A stretch of 64,000 bases of DNA. It comes from Holophagales bacterium. GTDB lineage: Bacteria > Acidobacteriota > Thermoanaerobaculia > Multivoradales > Multivoraceae. How positions within the stretch are numbered: the first letter of the stretch is position 1; each line of letters begins with the position of its first letter. The stretch lies in assembly GCA_009836625.1 (NCBI GenBank), contig VXVC01000004.1:1015037-1079036 (forward strand), in the 5' to 3' direction. This document shows, one piece after another, positions 17,736 through 25,777 of this stretch. Under the pieces are notes generated by a model. It saw nothing but the letters and a program-made list of their open reading frames with translations. It ran no database searches and was not told the DNA's origin. The translations under genes were made by a program, and so were the position numbers.

Positions 17736-20700
17736 GTGAGAGCCGGTCTCGACACGCTCGCCATTCGCCGCCCACTGGCGGTGACGATGTTCTTCGTCGC
17801 ACTCGTCATGCTTGGTGGGTTCGCCTGGCAGAGACTGCCGGTCGAACTGTTCCCTGCTCTCACGGGCGACTCGCTCTACGTCAGCTTCTTCCGCCCGGGC
17901 AGCGAGCCGGAGACGATTGAGCGGGAGATCCTCATGCCGCTAGAAGCCCGGGTCCGCACGCTGCCCCGGGTGGCCGAGACCTGGGGCGAGGTCAGCGGCG
18001 CCGCCGGCAGCTTCACCGTCCGCTTCGAACGCGGCGTCGACCTCAAGGTGCGCGAACTCGAGATGCGCCGCATCGCCGCCGATCTCGCCCGAACCCAGCC
18101 GCGCGACGCCTTCCTGAACGTGCAGGCCGACGACACCAGTGTCTTCTCGAGCTTCGCCATGATCCTGCAAGTGACCGGTTCCGACGACGAGGACGCACTG
18201 TACGACCTGGTTGACGAGATGATCACGCCCCGGCTGGCCGCGGTGCCGGGGGTCAGCCAGGCGATGCTGGGCGGCGGCGCCTCGCGCCAGTTGACCGTGT
18301 GGGTCGACCCGAACCGCTGCGCCGCGCTCGGCGTGACGACGGAGCAGGTGACCGCGGCGGTGCGCGGTGCGGCGGGACGCCTCCGGTACCTCGGCAGCCT
18401 GGAGGACGAGGCAGGGCGGACGGCGGTGATGCTCGACGGCCGGCCAGCCGGCCCGGTGTCCATGGGCGAGGTACGGGTGGTCCCCGACCTTCCTGTCCTG
18501 GTCCGCCACGTAGCCGACGTCGAGATCGGCTCCGGCCGCCGCCAGATGCTGTACCGGGTCAACGGTGAGCCGTCGGTCGGCGTCATGGTGTTCCAGGAGG
18601 AAGGCGCCAATCTGGTGCGACTCGGTCGCGATCTGCGTCGCCGGATCGATGAGATCAACGAGGAGTTCACTCCGCTCGGCATCCGCCTGTTTCCCAGCTT
18701 CGACGCCGCCGACCTGGTCGAGACGCAGATCGACCGACTGCGGAACCTCGGTCTCTCGGGTTTCGGGATCGCGCTCCTGGTCCTGTTCCTCTTCCTCCGT
18801 CAGTGGCGTGCGGTGGCCGTGGTCGCGGTCGCCGTGCCGGTCAGTCTGGCAGTAGCTCTCTCCTTCCTCTACGTGGCCGGTCTGTCGCTAAACCTGTTCA
18901 CGCTCTTCGGGCTGGCCATCGGCGTCGGACTCATCGTGGACAACAGCGTCGTCGTGTTCGAGTCCGTCCAGCGCCGCCTGGAACGCGGCAGGAGTCCCGA
19001 CGACGCCGCGGCCGGGGGCATCCGCCGCACGGGCCGCGCCATCGTCGCCGCCTCCGTCACGACGGCGATCGTCTTCCTGCCCGCCGTCATCGTCGACCTG
19101 GAGTCGTCCCTGATCCAGAACCTGATCGCGCTCCTGTCGCTGGCCATCCTGCTGCCGCTGTTCGGCTCGCTCCTGGTGGCGATCGGACTGGTGCCCCTGC
19201 TGGCGCGGCACCTCGCCGCACCGGCTGCGATTCGGCGGTTGACCAAGCTGCGTCGACGCCGCGAACGCTTCGGCGGACTAGTGCCGCCCGACCCCACCCG
19301 GATTCTGTTCGCGGGCGTGCTCGCCTCCGCCCTGCGCCGGCCGGCGAGCTGGATCACGGGCGTCGTCACCGCCGTCGTCCTGAGCGTCATCGCCGCCCTG
19401 TTCCTGGTCGCTTCGAGCGGCCCCGGCCAGGCGCCGATCGCCGACCAGGTCCAACTCTCCGTCCGCCTGCCCGAGGGCCGCGGGAGCCTCGACTCGGCTG
19501 TCCGCGTCTTCGAACGTCTCGAGACGATTCAGGAAGTCGAGGGCGTCGACCGCGTCGAGAGCATGATCCGGGAAGAGGGAGGATCGCTGACCGTCCACCT
19601 GGTGGATGAAGACGAGCGACCCGAGGGCCTGACGGCCAGACGCGTACGGCAACTGCTGCGTCCGCCGGCCCGGCGCGCCGGAGCCGAACTCCTCAATCCG
19701 GGCGAGGGTGAAGGCCCGGGAGGACGTGGAGGAGGCGGTGGCGGCAGAGGCGGCGGCGCCCAGGAACTGCTCGGCGGCGGCCCATCCCGGGTCGTCCTTT
19801 CCGGCAACGACAACGAGCAGTTGACCGACCTCGCGGCCCAGGTCACCGAGCGGCTGCGGGAGATCGAGGGCATCGCGAGCGCCTATCCGGCAGTACGCCC
19901 GGGGCCCGACGAACTCCACGTGAGTCCGAATCGGCGCGCCTTCGACACGTTCGGCGTGCTTCTGGACGAAGTACTGCCGATGCTGAATCTGGCCGGCCGC
20001 GAGGGGACCAGGATCAACACCGGTTATCCGCTCGCCAGCGGCAGAGAGCTGCCTATCGTCGTGCAACGGCTGGAGGACCGGCGCGACGAGGCCGAGTCAT
20101 CAAACGGCAGCGGCGTCGACCGCGACGTGTCGCTCAGCGGGCTGCAACGGCTCCGCGTCTCGACCGGGGCCGGTGTTCTGCCGGTCGCCGCCCTGGCGCA
20201 AGTGCGGCAAGCCCCGCCCTCCCCGGTCATCACCCACCACAACGGCGTCCGCGAACGGGAGGTCTTCTACACCCTGTCGCCGGACGTGCCGCGACGGGGA
20301 CCCGCGCGCGACGCCTTCGACCGCAGCCTGGACGAAGCGATCGCGAGCATCCACCGGCCCGCGGGCACGACGATCGCGCTCGACCGCTCCCAGGAGAGCA
20401 CGAACTGGTTCCGGCGGATCGTTGTGCCGGTCGTTCTGCTGGTCTTCCTCGTCCTGGCAGTGACGTTCGAGTCGATGACGCTGCCGATCCTTGTCCTGAT
20501 CGCCCTTCCCCTCGCGCTGCTCGGTTCGGTGTGGGCTCTTGTGCTGACCGGCATCGGCTTCGAGGCGATGGCTCTGCTCGGTGCGCTCGTCCTGCTGGGA
20601 TTGGCGATCAACCCGGCCGTCCTGCTCGTCGACCGGATGCAGCAGCACACGCTGGGCGCCGGCTGGAGCGCCGGCGCGGCCGCCCTCGCCGCCGTCCGCG

Positions 20701-22553
20701 AGCGCGCGCGCCCGGTACTGATGACGTCCGCCACGACGGTCGCGGCCCTGGCACCCCTGTCCATCGCGACCGGCCGCGAGAACGAGATCTGGCCGCCCTT
20801 TGCGACGCTCGTAATCGGTGGCCTGCTGACCGCGACCCTGCTGACGTTGCTCGTCATCCCGGTCGGCTTCGTCTTCCTGCGACGCCTCGACGAACTGTTC
20901 AGCCGCGTCGGCCCCTGGGTCGTACTGACCTGGCTCGGCGCGGTGATCGCCCCTACGGCGCCTCTGTTCGCGTTCGGCGTGATCGAGTCGATGTTCTGGC
21001 AGGTCACGACCACGGTGCTGATCGCCGGGGCGTTGCTCGGCCTCACTGTATGGCTGCTGCCGAAACCGCCGTCGCCAGAACCGGAGACGGCCGCCGGCCC
21101 GCCCAGACTCGTGGTCCGCCACCTGCGCAAGACGTACGGCCTTCCCGGACCGGTGCGCCGGGCGCTGCGGGCTACGGCCGACTTCGCCAGACGGGTCGCC
21201 GCTCAGGGAGGCCAGGCTTTCGAACCGGCCGACGCACGCGACCGGCTGCTGCCTCTTCTCCTCCTGTTCGCCGGCGCCATCGCCCTGGCAGCGCGGATGC
21301 GCGGCGGCCTGATCATCCTCGGCGTCCTGATCGCCATCCTGTTGATCGGCTCCCGGTTGCTGCGCGAGATCCGGCGCGTACGCGGCCGCGCCGACGATCT
21401 CGGCCGCGTGAAACCGGGCGGCGTCGAAGGCGTGCTGACGGCCCTGCTGCCCTGGGCGCTTCTCGCCTGGCTGGTCGTTCCGGAGATGGTCGCCGATCCT
21501 GAAGTGGGAGGGTTCGTCGCGCTCGGCATCGTTTCCACGATCATCCTGCTGGTTCAGCTCGGGCGCCGTACGGCGCGGCTGGAGACGATGCGCCGGGAAC
21601 GGCGGACTTCCCGCCGCCGGCGCGCACGCGGCTGGCGAGGTCAGATCCTCCGCCTCTGGCGCGCCGCGGCAACGAAGGTGTTCGGCCTGGACCTGCCGAT
21701 CGACACGGTCAAGGCCCTGGCCGCGGTGAGCTTCGAGGTCGAACGCGGCATGGTCGGAGTACTCGGCCCGAACGGCGCCGGCAAGACGACGCTGCTCCGG
21801 CAATTGACCGGCATTCTCGACTCGACGCGGGGCCGGATCACGCTCGGCGGCGTACCGTTGCTCAGTGTCCGAACGCGCCTCGCGCGCTACGTCGGCTACC
21901 TGCCCCAGGACGCCGGCCTGCCGCCCCGGCTGACCGCCCGCCAGTACCTCGAGTACTACGCCGCGCTCTACAAGATCGACAAGTCGGAACGGACCGATCG
22001 CATCTCGACTCTGCTGCGTGAGGTCGGGCTCGACGAGCGGGCCGACGAGCAGATCGGCGGCTACTCGGGTGGCATGCGACAGCGCGTGGCGGTGGCGCGC
22101 ACGCTGCTCCGGTTGCCTCCGATCATCGTCGTCGACGAACCGACCGTCGGCCTCGACCCCCGCGAGCGGGTCCGCTTTCGCAACCTGCTCTCACGGCTCG
22201 CGAAGGACCGGATCGTGCTCTTCTCGACTCATGTCGTCGAAGACGTGGCGGTGGCGTGCGATCGCGTCCTGGTGCTGAGCCGCGGCCGCATGGTGTTCGA
22301 CGGCCATCCGGCCGCGCTGTCGCGGGAAGCCGAGGGCCGGGTGTGGTCGTGGCGGACGGCGGACGAAGAAGAAGTGCCTGAGCTCCCCGATGGCGCGGTG
22401 CTGGCCGACCGCAAGCCGGAACCCGACGGCACGAGTAGCCTTCGAGTCCTTGCCGCCGGACGACCGGACGAGCGGGCCGCACGCGCCGAGCCGACGCTGG
22501 AAGACGGCTACCTGTGGCTCGCGCGCGCGGCGCGCACCGAGGCGCCGGCATGA
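17736..22553 (+). CDS. RND permease fused to an ABC ATPase domain with a membrane insertion
   Basis: One open frame of 1605 residues from a GTG start. Residues 1 to about 1060 are a full RND pump (TM4 GVGLIVDNSVVVFES; TM10 GLAINPAVLLVD). Two further hydrophobic segments follow (about 1063-1110). At 1124-1135 an ABC domain begins (RLVVRHLRKTYG), is broken by about 185 residues with four hydrophobic stretches (roughly 1171-1205 and 1229-1275), and resumes at VKALAAVSFEVERG. After that come Walker A G1344-PNGAGKTT, signature YSGGMRQRVAVARTLL, Walker B IIVVDEPTVGLDP and STHVVED, all intact. A Gly-rich stretch at about 655-683 lies in the second porter region. The stop overlaps the downstream ABC permease (ATGA), a likely partner for this ATPase. 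Confidence 0.9.
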   Translation: MRAGLDTLAIRRPLAVTMFFVALVMLGGFAWQRLPVELFPALTGDSLYVSFFRPGSEPETIEREILMPLEARVRTLPRVAETWGEVSGAAGSFTVRFERGVDLKVRELEMRRIAADLARTQPRDAFLNVQADDTSVFSSFAMILQVTGSDDEDALYDLVDEMITPRLAAVPGVSQAMLGGGASRQLTVWVDPNRCAALGVTTEQVTAAVRGAAGRLRYLGSLEDEAGRTAVMLDGRPAGPVSMGEVRVVPDLPVLVRHVADVEIGSGRRQMLYRVNGEPSVGVMVFQEEGANLVRLGRDLRRRIDEINEEFTPLGIRLFPSFDAADLVETQIDRLRNLGLSGFGIALLVLFLFLRQWRAVAVVAVAVPVSLAVALSFLYVAGLSLNLFTLFGLAIGVGLIVDNSVVVFESVQRRLERGRSPDDAAAGGIRRTGRAIVAASVTTAIVFLPAVIVDLESSLIQNLIALLSLAILLPLFGSLLVAIGLVPLLARHLAAPAAIRRLTKLRRRRERFGGLVPPDPTRILFAGVLASALRRPASWITGVVTAVVLSVIAALFLVASSGPGQAPIADQVQLSVRLPEGRGSLDSAVRVFERLETIQEVEGVDRVESMIREEGGSLTVHLVDEDERPEGLTARRVRQLLRPPARRAGAELLNPGEGEGPGGRGGGGGGRGGGAQELLGGGPSRVVLSGNDNEQLTDLAAQVTERLREIEGIASAYPAVRPGPDELHVSPNRRAFDTFGVLLDEVLPMLNLAGREGTRINTGYPLASGRELPIVVQRLEDRRDEAESSNGSGVDRDVSLSGLQRLRVSTGAGVLPVAALAQVRQAPPSPVITHHNGVREREVFYTLSPDVPRRGPARDAFDRSLDEAIASIHRPAGTTIALDRSQESTNWFRRIVVPVVLLVFLVLAVTFESMTLPILVLIALPLALLGSVWALVLTGIGFEAMALLGALVLLGLAINPAVLLVDRMQQHTLGAGWSAGAAALAAVRERARPVLMTSATTVAALAPLSIATGRENEIWPPFATLVIGGLLTATLLTLLVIPVGFVFLRRLDELFSRVGPWVVLTWLGAVIAPTAPLFAFGVIESMFWQVTTTVLIAGALLGLTVWLLPKPPSPEPETAAGPPRLVVRHLRKTYGLPGPVRRALRATADFARRVAAQGGQAFEPADARDRLLPLLLLFAGAIALAARMRGGLIILGVLIAILLIGSRLLREIRRVRGRADDLGRVKPGGVEGVLTALLPWALLAWLVVPEMVADPEVGGFVALGIVSTIILLVQLGRRTARLETMRRERRTSRRRRARGWRGQILRLWRAAATKVFGLDLPIDTVKALAAVSFEVERGMVGVLGPNGAGKTTLLRQLTGILDSTRGRITLGGVPLLSVRTRLARYVGYLPQDAGLPPRLTARQYLEYYAALYKIDKSERTDRISTLLREVGLDERADEQIGGYSGGMRQRVAVARTLLRLPPIIVVDEPTVGLDPRERVRFRNLLSRLAKDRIVLFSTHVVEDVAVACDRVLVLSRGRMVFDGHPAALSREAEGRVWSWRTADEEEVPELPDGAVLADRKPEPDGTSSLRVLAAGRPDERAARAEPTLEDGYLWLARAARTEAPA

Positions 22554-23227
22554 TCACGTTGCTTCGCACCTCGGCGGTGCTGCTTGGTGGACGCCGGTAC
22601 TGGCTGCTGCCGCTGCTCCCCCTGGTGTGGCTGGCGGTACAGGCGCTCATGCTGGTAGCCGGCATGCGGCCTGCCCTGGAACCGGTGGCGGCGCAGAACA
22701 GCCTGATCGGTGTGCCGGTAGCCGTGCTCGCCATCTTCCTGGGCGGCCGAATCATCACCGGGGAACTCGACCAGCACAGTCTCGAGATCGCCTACACCGT
22801 GCCTGGAGGCGCCCATCGGGTCTGGCTCGGCAAGCTCGCCGCCGCGGTCTTGATGCTCCTGGTCAGCCTGGTCCTCCTCGCCAGCGTGACCTATGCCTTC
22901 TTCACGGCCTTCCCGGTTCTTCAGGGCCTGTACGGAGCAACGCAGGGAGTCGTGTTCTACCTCGTTGCCGCCATGGGCTTCGCGACCCTGTTCCGCAGCG
23001 ACGTGGCCGGCTCCCTGGCCACGATCGGCGTCCTCGGCCTCAACCGGCTGTTCGGTTCGTTCCGCGTCTCACCGTTCTGGAACCCGCTCGCCGTGGAAGA
23101 GGCGGACGCGGCGCAAATGCTCGCGCTGAACGTTCAGAACCGCATCGGCACCGCCCTCGCGATCGCGGCGATCGTCGCCCTCACGTTCACGCGCGCCGAG
23201 CGACGGGAGAGGATGCTCAGCGGCTGA
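22550..23227 (+). CDS. ABC-2-type transporter permease
   Basis: A 225-residue integral membrane protein starting at ATG 22550, which overlaps the fusion-protein stop by 4 bases. About six hydrophobic segments are visible (YWLLPLLPLVWLAVQALMLV; GVPVAVLAIFLGGRI; LAAAVLMLLVSLVLLASV and others). GGRIITGELDQHSLEIAYTV is typical of the first cytoplasmic loop of ABC-2/CcmB-like permeases. It lacks an ATPase of its own and most likely works with the ABC domain fused to the RND pump, or with the first ATPase of the operon. It is the last gene of the operon. Confidence 0.82.
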   Translation: MITLLRTSAVLLGGRRYWLLPLLPLVWLAVQALMLVAGMRPALEPVAAQNSLIGVPVAVLAIFLGGRIITGELDQHSLEIAYTVPGGAHRVWLGKLAAAVLMLLVSLVLLASVTYAFFTAFPVLQGLYGATQGVVFYLVAAMGFATLFRSDVAGSLATIGVLGLNRLFGSFRVSPFWNPLAVEEADAAQMLALNVQNRIGTALAIAAIVALTFTRAERRERMLSG

Positions 23228-23282
23228 ACTTGCCTGGCGGCCGTTCCTCCGTGCCGGACGCTCGTGGAAAGGAAGACACGGA

Positions 23283-23308
23283 CTACCATGCTCTTGTCTT
23301 CATGGTAG
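23283..23308. promoter_or_regulatory. Palindromic operator overlapping the vapBC promoter
   Basis: CTACCATG (23283-23290) and CATGGTAG (23301-23308) form a perfect 8-bp inverted repeat. The right arm runs into the TAGAGT -10 hexamer. AbrB-type antitoxins commonly bind such repeats to repress their own operon. Confidence 0.65.
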
Positions 23309-23311
23309 AGT
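23306..23311 (+). promoter_or_regulatory. -10 element of the vapBC operon (leaderless, extended)
   Basis: TGG-TAGAGT gives an extended -10. The hexamer ends 9 bases before the ATG at 23321 and no ribosome binding site intervenes. Confidence 0.55.
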
Positions 23312-23320
23312 ACGTGCCCT

Positions 23321-23614
23321 ATGGCACGACACACGGAACCAACCGTCGAGTCCGTATCAACCGTCGTGGACGCAGCCGGCCGGCTCGTGGTACCAGCACC
23401 CTTCCGTGCCGCACTACGATTCCAGCCACGCCAGGAAGTGGTCCTGACACTCGAGGGCGACTCGATCAAGATGACCACGGCGGAGGCTGCGCTGGACGCC
23501 GCTGTGGCAAAGGTCCAGGCCCTGGCCAGGAAGTACGGCGGCGGCAAGGGCGGCGAGGTTGATGCCTTCATCGCCGAGCGCCGAGCTGAGGCTCGGAAGG
23601 AGTTCGGTGGCTAG
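23321..23614 (+). CDS. AbrB/MazE-fold antitoxin (VapB-like)
   Basis: A 97-residue protein. Its N-terminus carries the SpoVT-AbrB swapped-hairpin motif (STVVDAAGRLVVPAPFRAAL, then EVVLTLEGDSIKMTT). The charged helical tail (residues 55-97, rich in Lys, Arg and Glu) would wrap the toxin. It overlaps the PIN-domain toxin gene by 8 bases. It is likely autoregulated through the inverted repeat directly upstream. Confidence 0.88.
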   Translation: MARHTEPTVESVSTVVDAAGRLVVPAPFRAALRFQPRQEVVLTLEGDSIKMTTAEAALDAAVAKVQALARKYGGGKGGEVDAFIAERRAEARKEFGG

Positions 23615-23996
23615 CTCTCTTCTGGACGCATCGGCGCTGCTGGCGCTGATCCAGAGCGAACCAGGGGCGGAGGTGGTGTTCAGCGCCCTATCCGACGGCG
23701 CAGCGATGTCCGCTGTCAACGTCGAAGAGGTCGCTGCACGACTCACGCATGAGGGATGGTCGGAGCCCGCCGTGGCCTACTCTCTCGCCACGCTCGGAGT
23801 CGACATCCTGCCCTTCGACTCTGACATGGCGCTCCGCAGCGGGGCGCTTCGTCCTGCAACAGCCGCGGCAGGCCTGGGGCTCGGTGACCGCGCGTGTCTC
23901 GCCACGGCAACCGCGCACGGTCTTCCTGCGCTCACGGCTGACCGGGCCTGGCTGAAGCTGAACCTGCCTGGGGTCGAGATTCGCCCGATTCGCTGA
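23607..23996 (+). CDS. PIN-domain ribonuclease toxin (VapC-like)
   Basis: A 129-residue PIN domain from GTG 23607, chosen because VASSLLDASALLALIQSEPG is the usual VapC start; the frame extends further upstream only inside the antitoxin gene. Acidic residues for metal binding are seen at LLDASALL, NVEEVAARL, GLGLGDRACLATA and LTADRAWLKL, the standard four-site pattern. VapC toxins cleave tRNA or rRNA when the antitoxin is degraded. The stop lies 14 bases from the convergent secreted-protein gene. Confidence 0.9.
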   Translation: MASSLLDASALLALIQSEPGAEVVFSALSDGAAMSAVNVEEVAARLTHEGWSEPAVAYSLATLGVDILPFDSDMALRSGALRPATAAAGLGLGDRACLATATAHGLPALTADRAWLKLNLPGVEIRPIR

Positions 23997-24010
23997 AGTC
24001 GCGCCCTATC

Positions 24011-25087
24011 CTAGAAGTCGCAGGTCAGTCCCGGGTAGCGGAACACGACGCCCGGATCGAGCTGCTTCGGCTTGTTGGCCGCCTCTTCGGCGCGGGCGCC
24101 GGCGAGCATGCCCTCCATCCCGTAGTTGCCCTCGTGACAGGCGTACTCGTAGATCGCGTCCTCTGTCCGCTTGAGGGGAATCGACGCCGTCCAGGGCTGT
24201 GTCCACGTCCCCGGGTCGTTCACCGTGATCTCCCACTCCAGGGTTTCCGGGTCCGTCAGCGTGAACCGCTCGGTGATCTTCAGCTGCTCCGAGGAGCCCA
24301 TGAAGTCGTTCTTCTTCGAGTAGTTCGTCGTCTCGATGACCAGGGTGTCGCCGTCCCAGTGGCCACGCGAGTCGCCGTTCCAAAGCCGGACGTCGTCATC
24401 GAGAGCGGACTCGTCGTCCAGCCGAATGACGCGCGCGTCGTGGATCATCTCCTGGTGAATGACGACGTGGTCCTCGCTCTGGAAGATCTGGTGGTAGCCG
24501 TTGTAACCCGGGAAGATGAAGGGGGCGCCGTAGCTGATGCAGCGCTCGGCGATCGGCCGGTCGAGCCAGGAATCGGCCGGATGCTCCATCAGGTGCTTCA
24601 CCCGCTTGCAGAGGCGCTTCTTCGCCGATTCGGTAAAGGGCGGGATCAGACCGTCGGGCGGATCGACGACGAGCGAAGTGCGCTTGGTGAAGTACCGGTC
24701 CGCGATCCAGAACTGGTTGTAGTTGCCAGTCGTCGGGTCGTAGGACGTCGCCTTCGTCCGCTCGATCGCCGCCAGGACGAGCTGGTCGCCGAACAGGGCG
24801 TCCGCGCCGGGGTCCGTCGCTTCGGCGACCGCCGCCATCAGCTCCTGGAACTCCTCGTCCGTCAACCGCTCCTTGCCCGCCCAGGCGGCGGGGCGCTGCA
24901 GGGGAGTGCCGTTGTTGTTCTCCCACACGCCCTGGAGGTCCGGGTGGCCGTAAGTGGTGCGGGGGATTGCCCAGTCCGTGTCCTTGGCGTTGTTGTTGGC
25001 CGCCAGGACCGCGCCGGCGGCGAGCCCGAGCAACAGGGCCATCGCGCCAATCGTCGCCACGGCTCTCGACTGTTCGTTCTTCCTCAT
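24011..25087 (-). CDS. Secreted protein of a GHPDLQGVW-type family, function unknown
   Basis: A 358-residue exported protein starting at ATG 25087, where GGGAGGG gives a ribosome binding site; the frame extends further upstream without support. Signal peptide to about residue 30. The mature N-terminus contains IPRTTYGHPDLQGVWENNNG. The C-terminal half is conserved-looking and strand-rich (RGHWDGDTLVIETTNYSKKN, ITERFTLTDPETLEWEITVN). I recognise this layout from abundant secreted proteins of Acidobacteria and some Proteobacteria, but no activity is established to my knowledge. Conserved Asp, Glu and His residues leave an enzyme possible. Confidence 0.75.
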   Translation of the reverse strand: MRKNEQSRAVATIGAMALLLGLAAGAVLAANNNAKDTDWAIPRTTYGHPDLQGVWENNNGTPLQRPAAWAGKERLTDEEFQELMAAVAEATDPGADALFGDQLVLAAIERTKATSYDPTTGNYNQFWIADRYFTKRTSLVVDPPDGLIPPFTESAKKRLCKRVKHLMEHPADSWLDRPIAERCISYGAPFIFPGYNGYHQIFQSEDHVVIHQEMIHDARVIRLDDESALDDDVRLWNGDSRGHWDGDTLVIETTNYSKKNDFMGSSEQLKITERFTLTDPETLEWEITVNDPGTWTQPWTASIPLKRTEDAIYEYACHEGNYGMEGMLAGARAEEAANKPKQLDPGVVFRYPGLTCDF

Positions 25088-25171
25088 CCGACTACCCTCC
25101 CAAGAGCGGGTGAACCCAGGAATGCAAAGCAGCGTCCTTCGATCATAGCCGCGGATCAACAGCGGTCCGCG

Positions 25172-25648
25172 TCACGTCCAGCCCCACGCATTCGCTTCTT
25201 CGTCCCACAACGCCCAGCATTCAGAGGGCGCCAGACCGGCGTCCAGGAGCCATTGAGGCATGTCGGTCACCAGCCCGGCAGGGCCCTGCTGGACCGTGAT
25301 CGGGCGGCCGTTGGCACTCCAGGCCGACCGTACGCGACCCAGCACCTGAGCCCCCTGGCCTTCCCCGGACTCCACTTCGAGAGAGTCGATCCGCACGCGC
25401 CACTCGACGTCCTCGCCCGAGCCGTCGGGACGAACGAAGCGAACCTCGTCGCCGTCGGTTTCGAGACCCGCCACGAGGTCGATCGATTCGATCTGCGCGA
25501 TGAAAGACGCGCGCAACGTGTCCACGTCCGGTTGAGGCTCCGGCGGCGGTCCGTCCGACGGACCACAGGCCGCGAGTGCTCCAACCAGGGCCAAATGCAA
25601 CAGGTCGCCCAGCCGCCTCGACCGCGATGCTTCGACGATGCGGGTCAT
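25172..25648 (-). CDS. Small lipoprotein, function unknown
   Basis: A 158-residue protein from ATG 25648, the start supported by a TAGAGT element 7 bases upstream. Hydrophobic signal ending in LAAC (Cys at about residue 28) is a lipobox. The mature part is acidic and Pro-rich at first (GPSDGPPPEPQPDVDTLRAS), then a beta-rich segment with paired charges, ending in SECWALWDEEANAWGWT. No family recognised. It lies upstream of the GHPDLQGVW-type secreted protein on the same strand, 84 bases away, and is divergent from the MFS gene. Confidence 0.7.
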   Translation of the reverse strand: MTRIVEASRSRRLGDLLHLALVGALAACGPSDGPPPEPQPDVDTLRASFIAQIESIDLVAGLETDGDEVRFVRPDGSGEDVEWRVRIDSLEVESGEGQGAQVLGRVRSAWSANGRPITVQQGPAGLVTDMPQWLLDAGLAPSECWALWDEEANAWGWT

Positions 25649-25655
25649 GCCGTCA

Positions 25656-25661
25656 ACTCTA
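25656..25661 (-). promoter_or_regulatory. -10 element of the small lipoprotein gene (leaderless)
   Basis: TAGAGT on the reverse strand, 7 bases before the ATG at 25648. No ribosome binding site. Confidence 0.5.
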
Positions 25662-25777
25662 GCGCCTGCCAGCCGTACTACTCTCCCGACGCTCCAGTAC
25701 CTCGTCGGCAGTCCCGGCCCTCGGCCGGCGATGCCGCGGTTCTGTCGCGGTGGCCCGCCGGCGAGCCGATCCACACG

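Noticed and set aside
24134..25777. N-terminal extension of the MFS transporter frame by 548 codons
   Set aside because: It overlaps two well supported reverse-strand genes; TM1 of the transporter begins just after ATG 25778.
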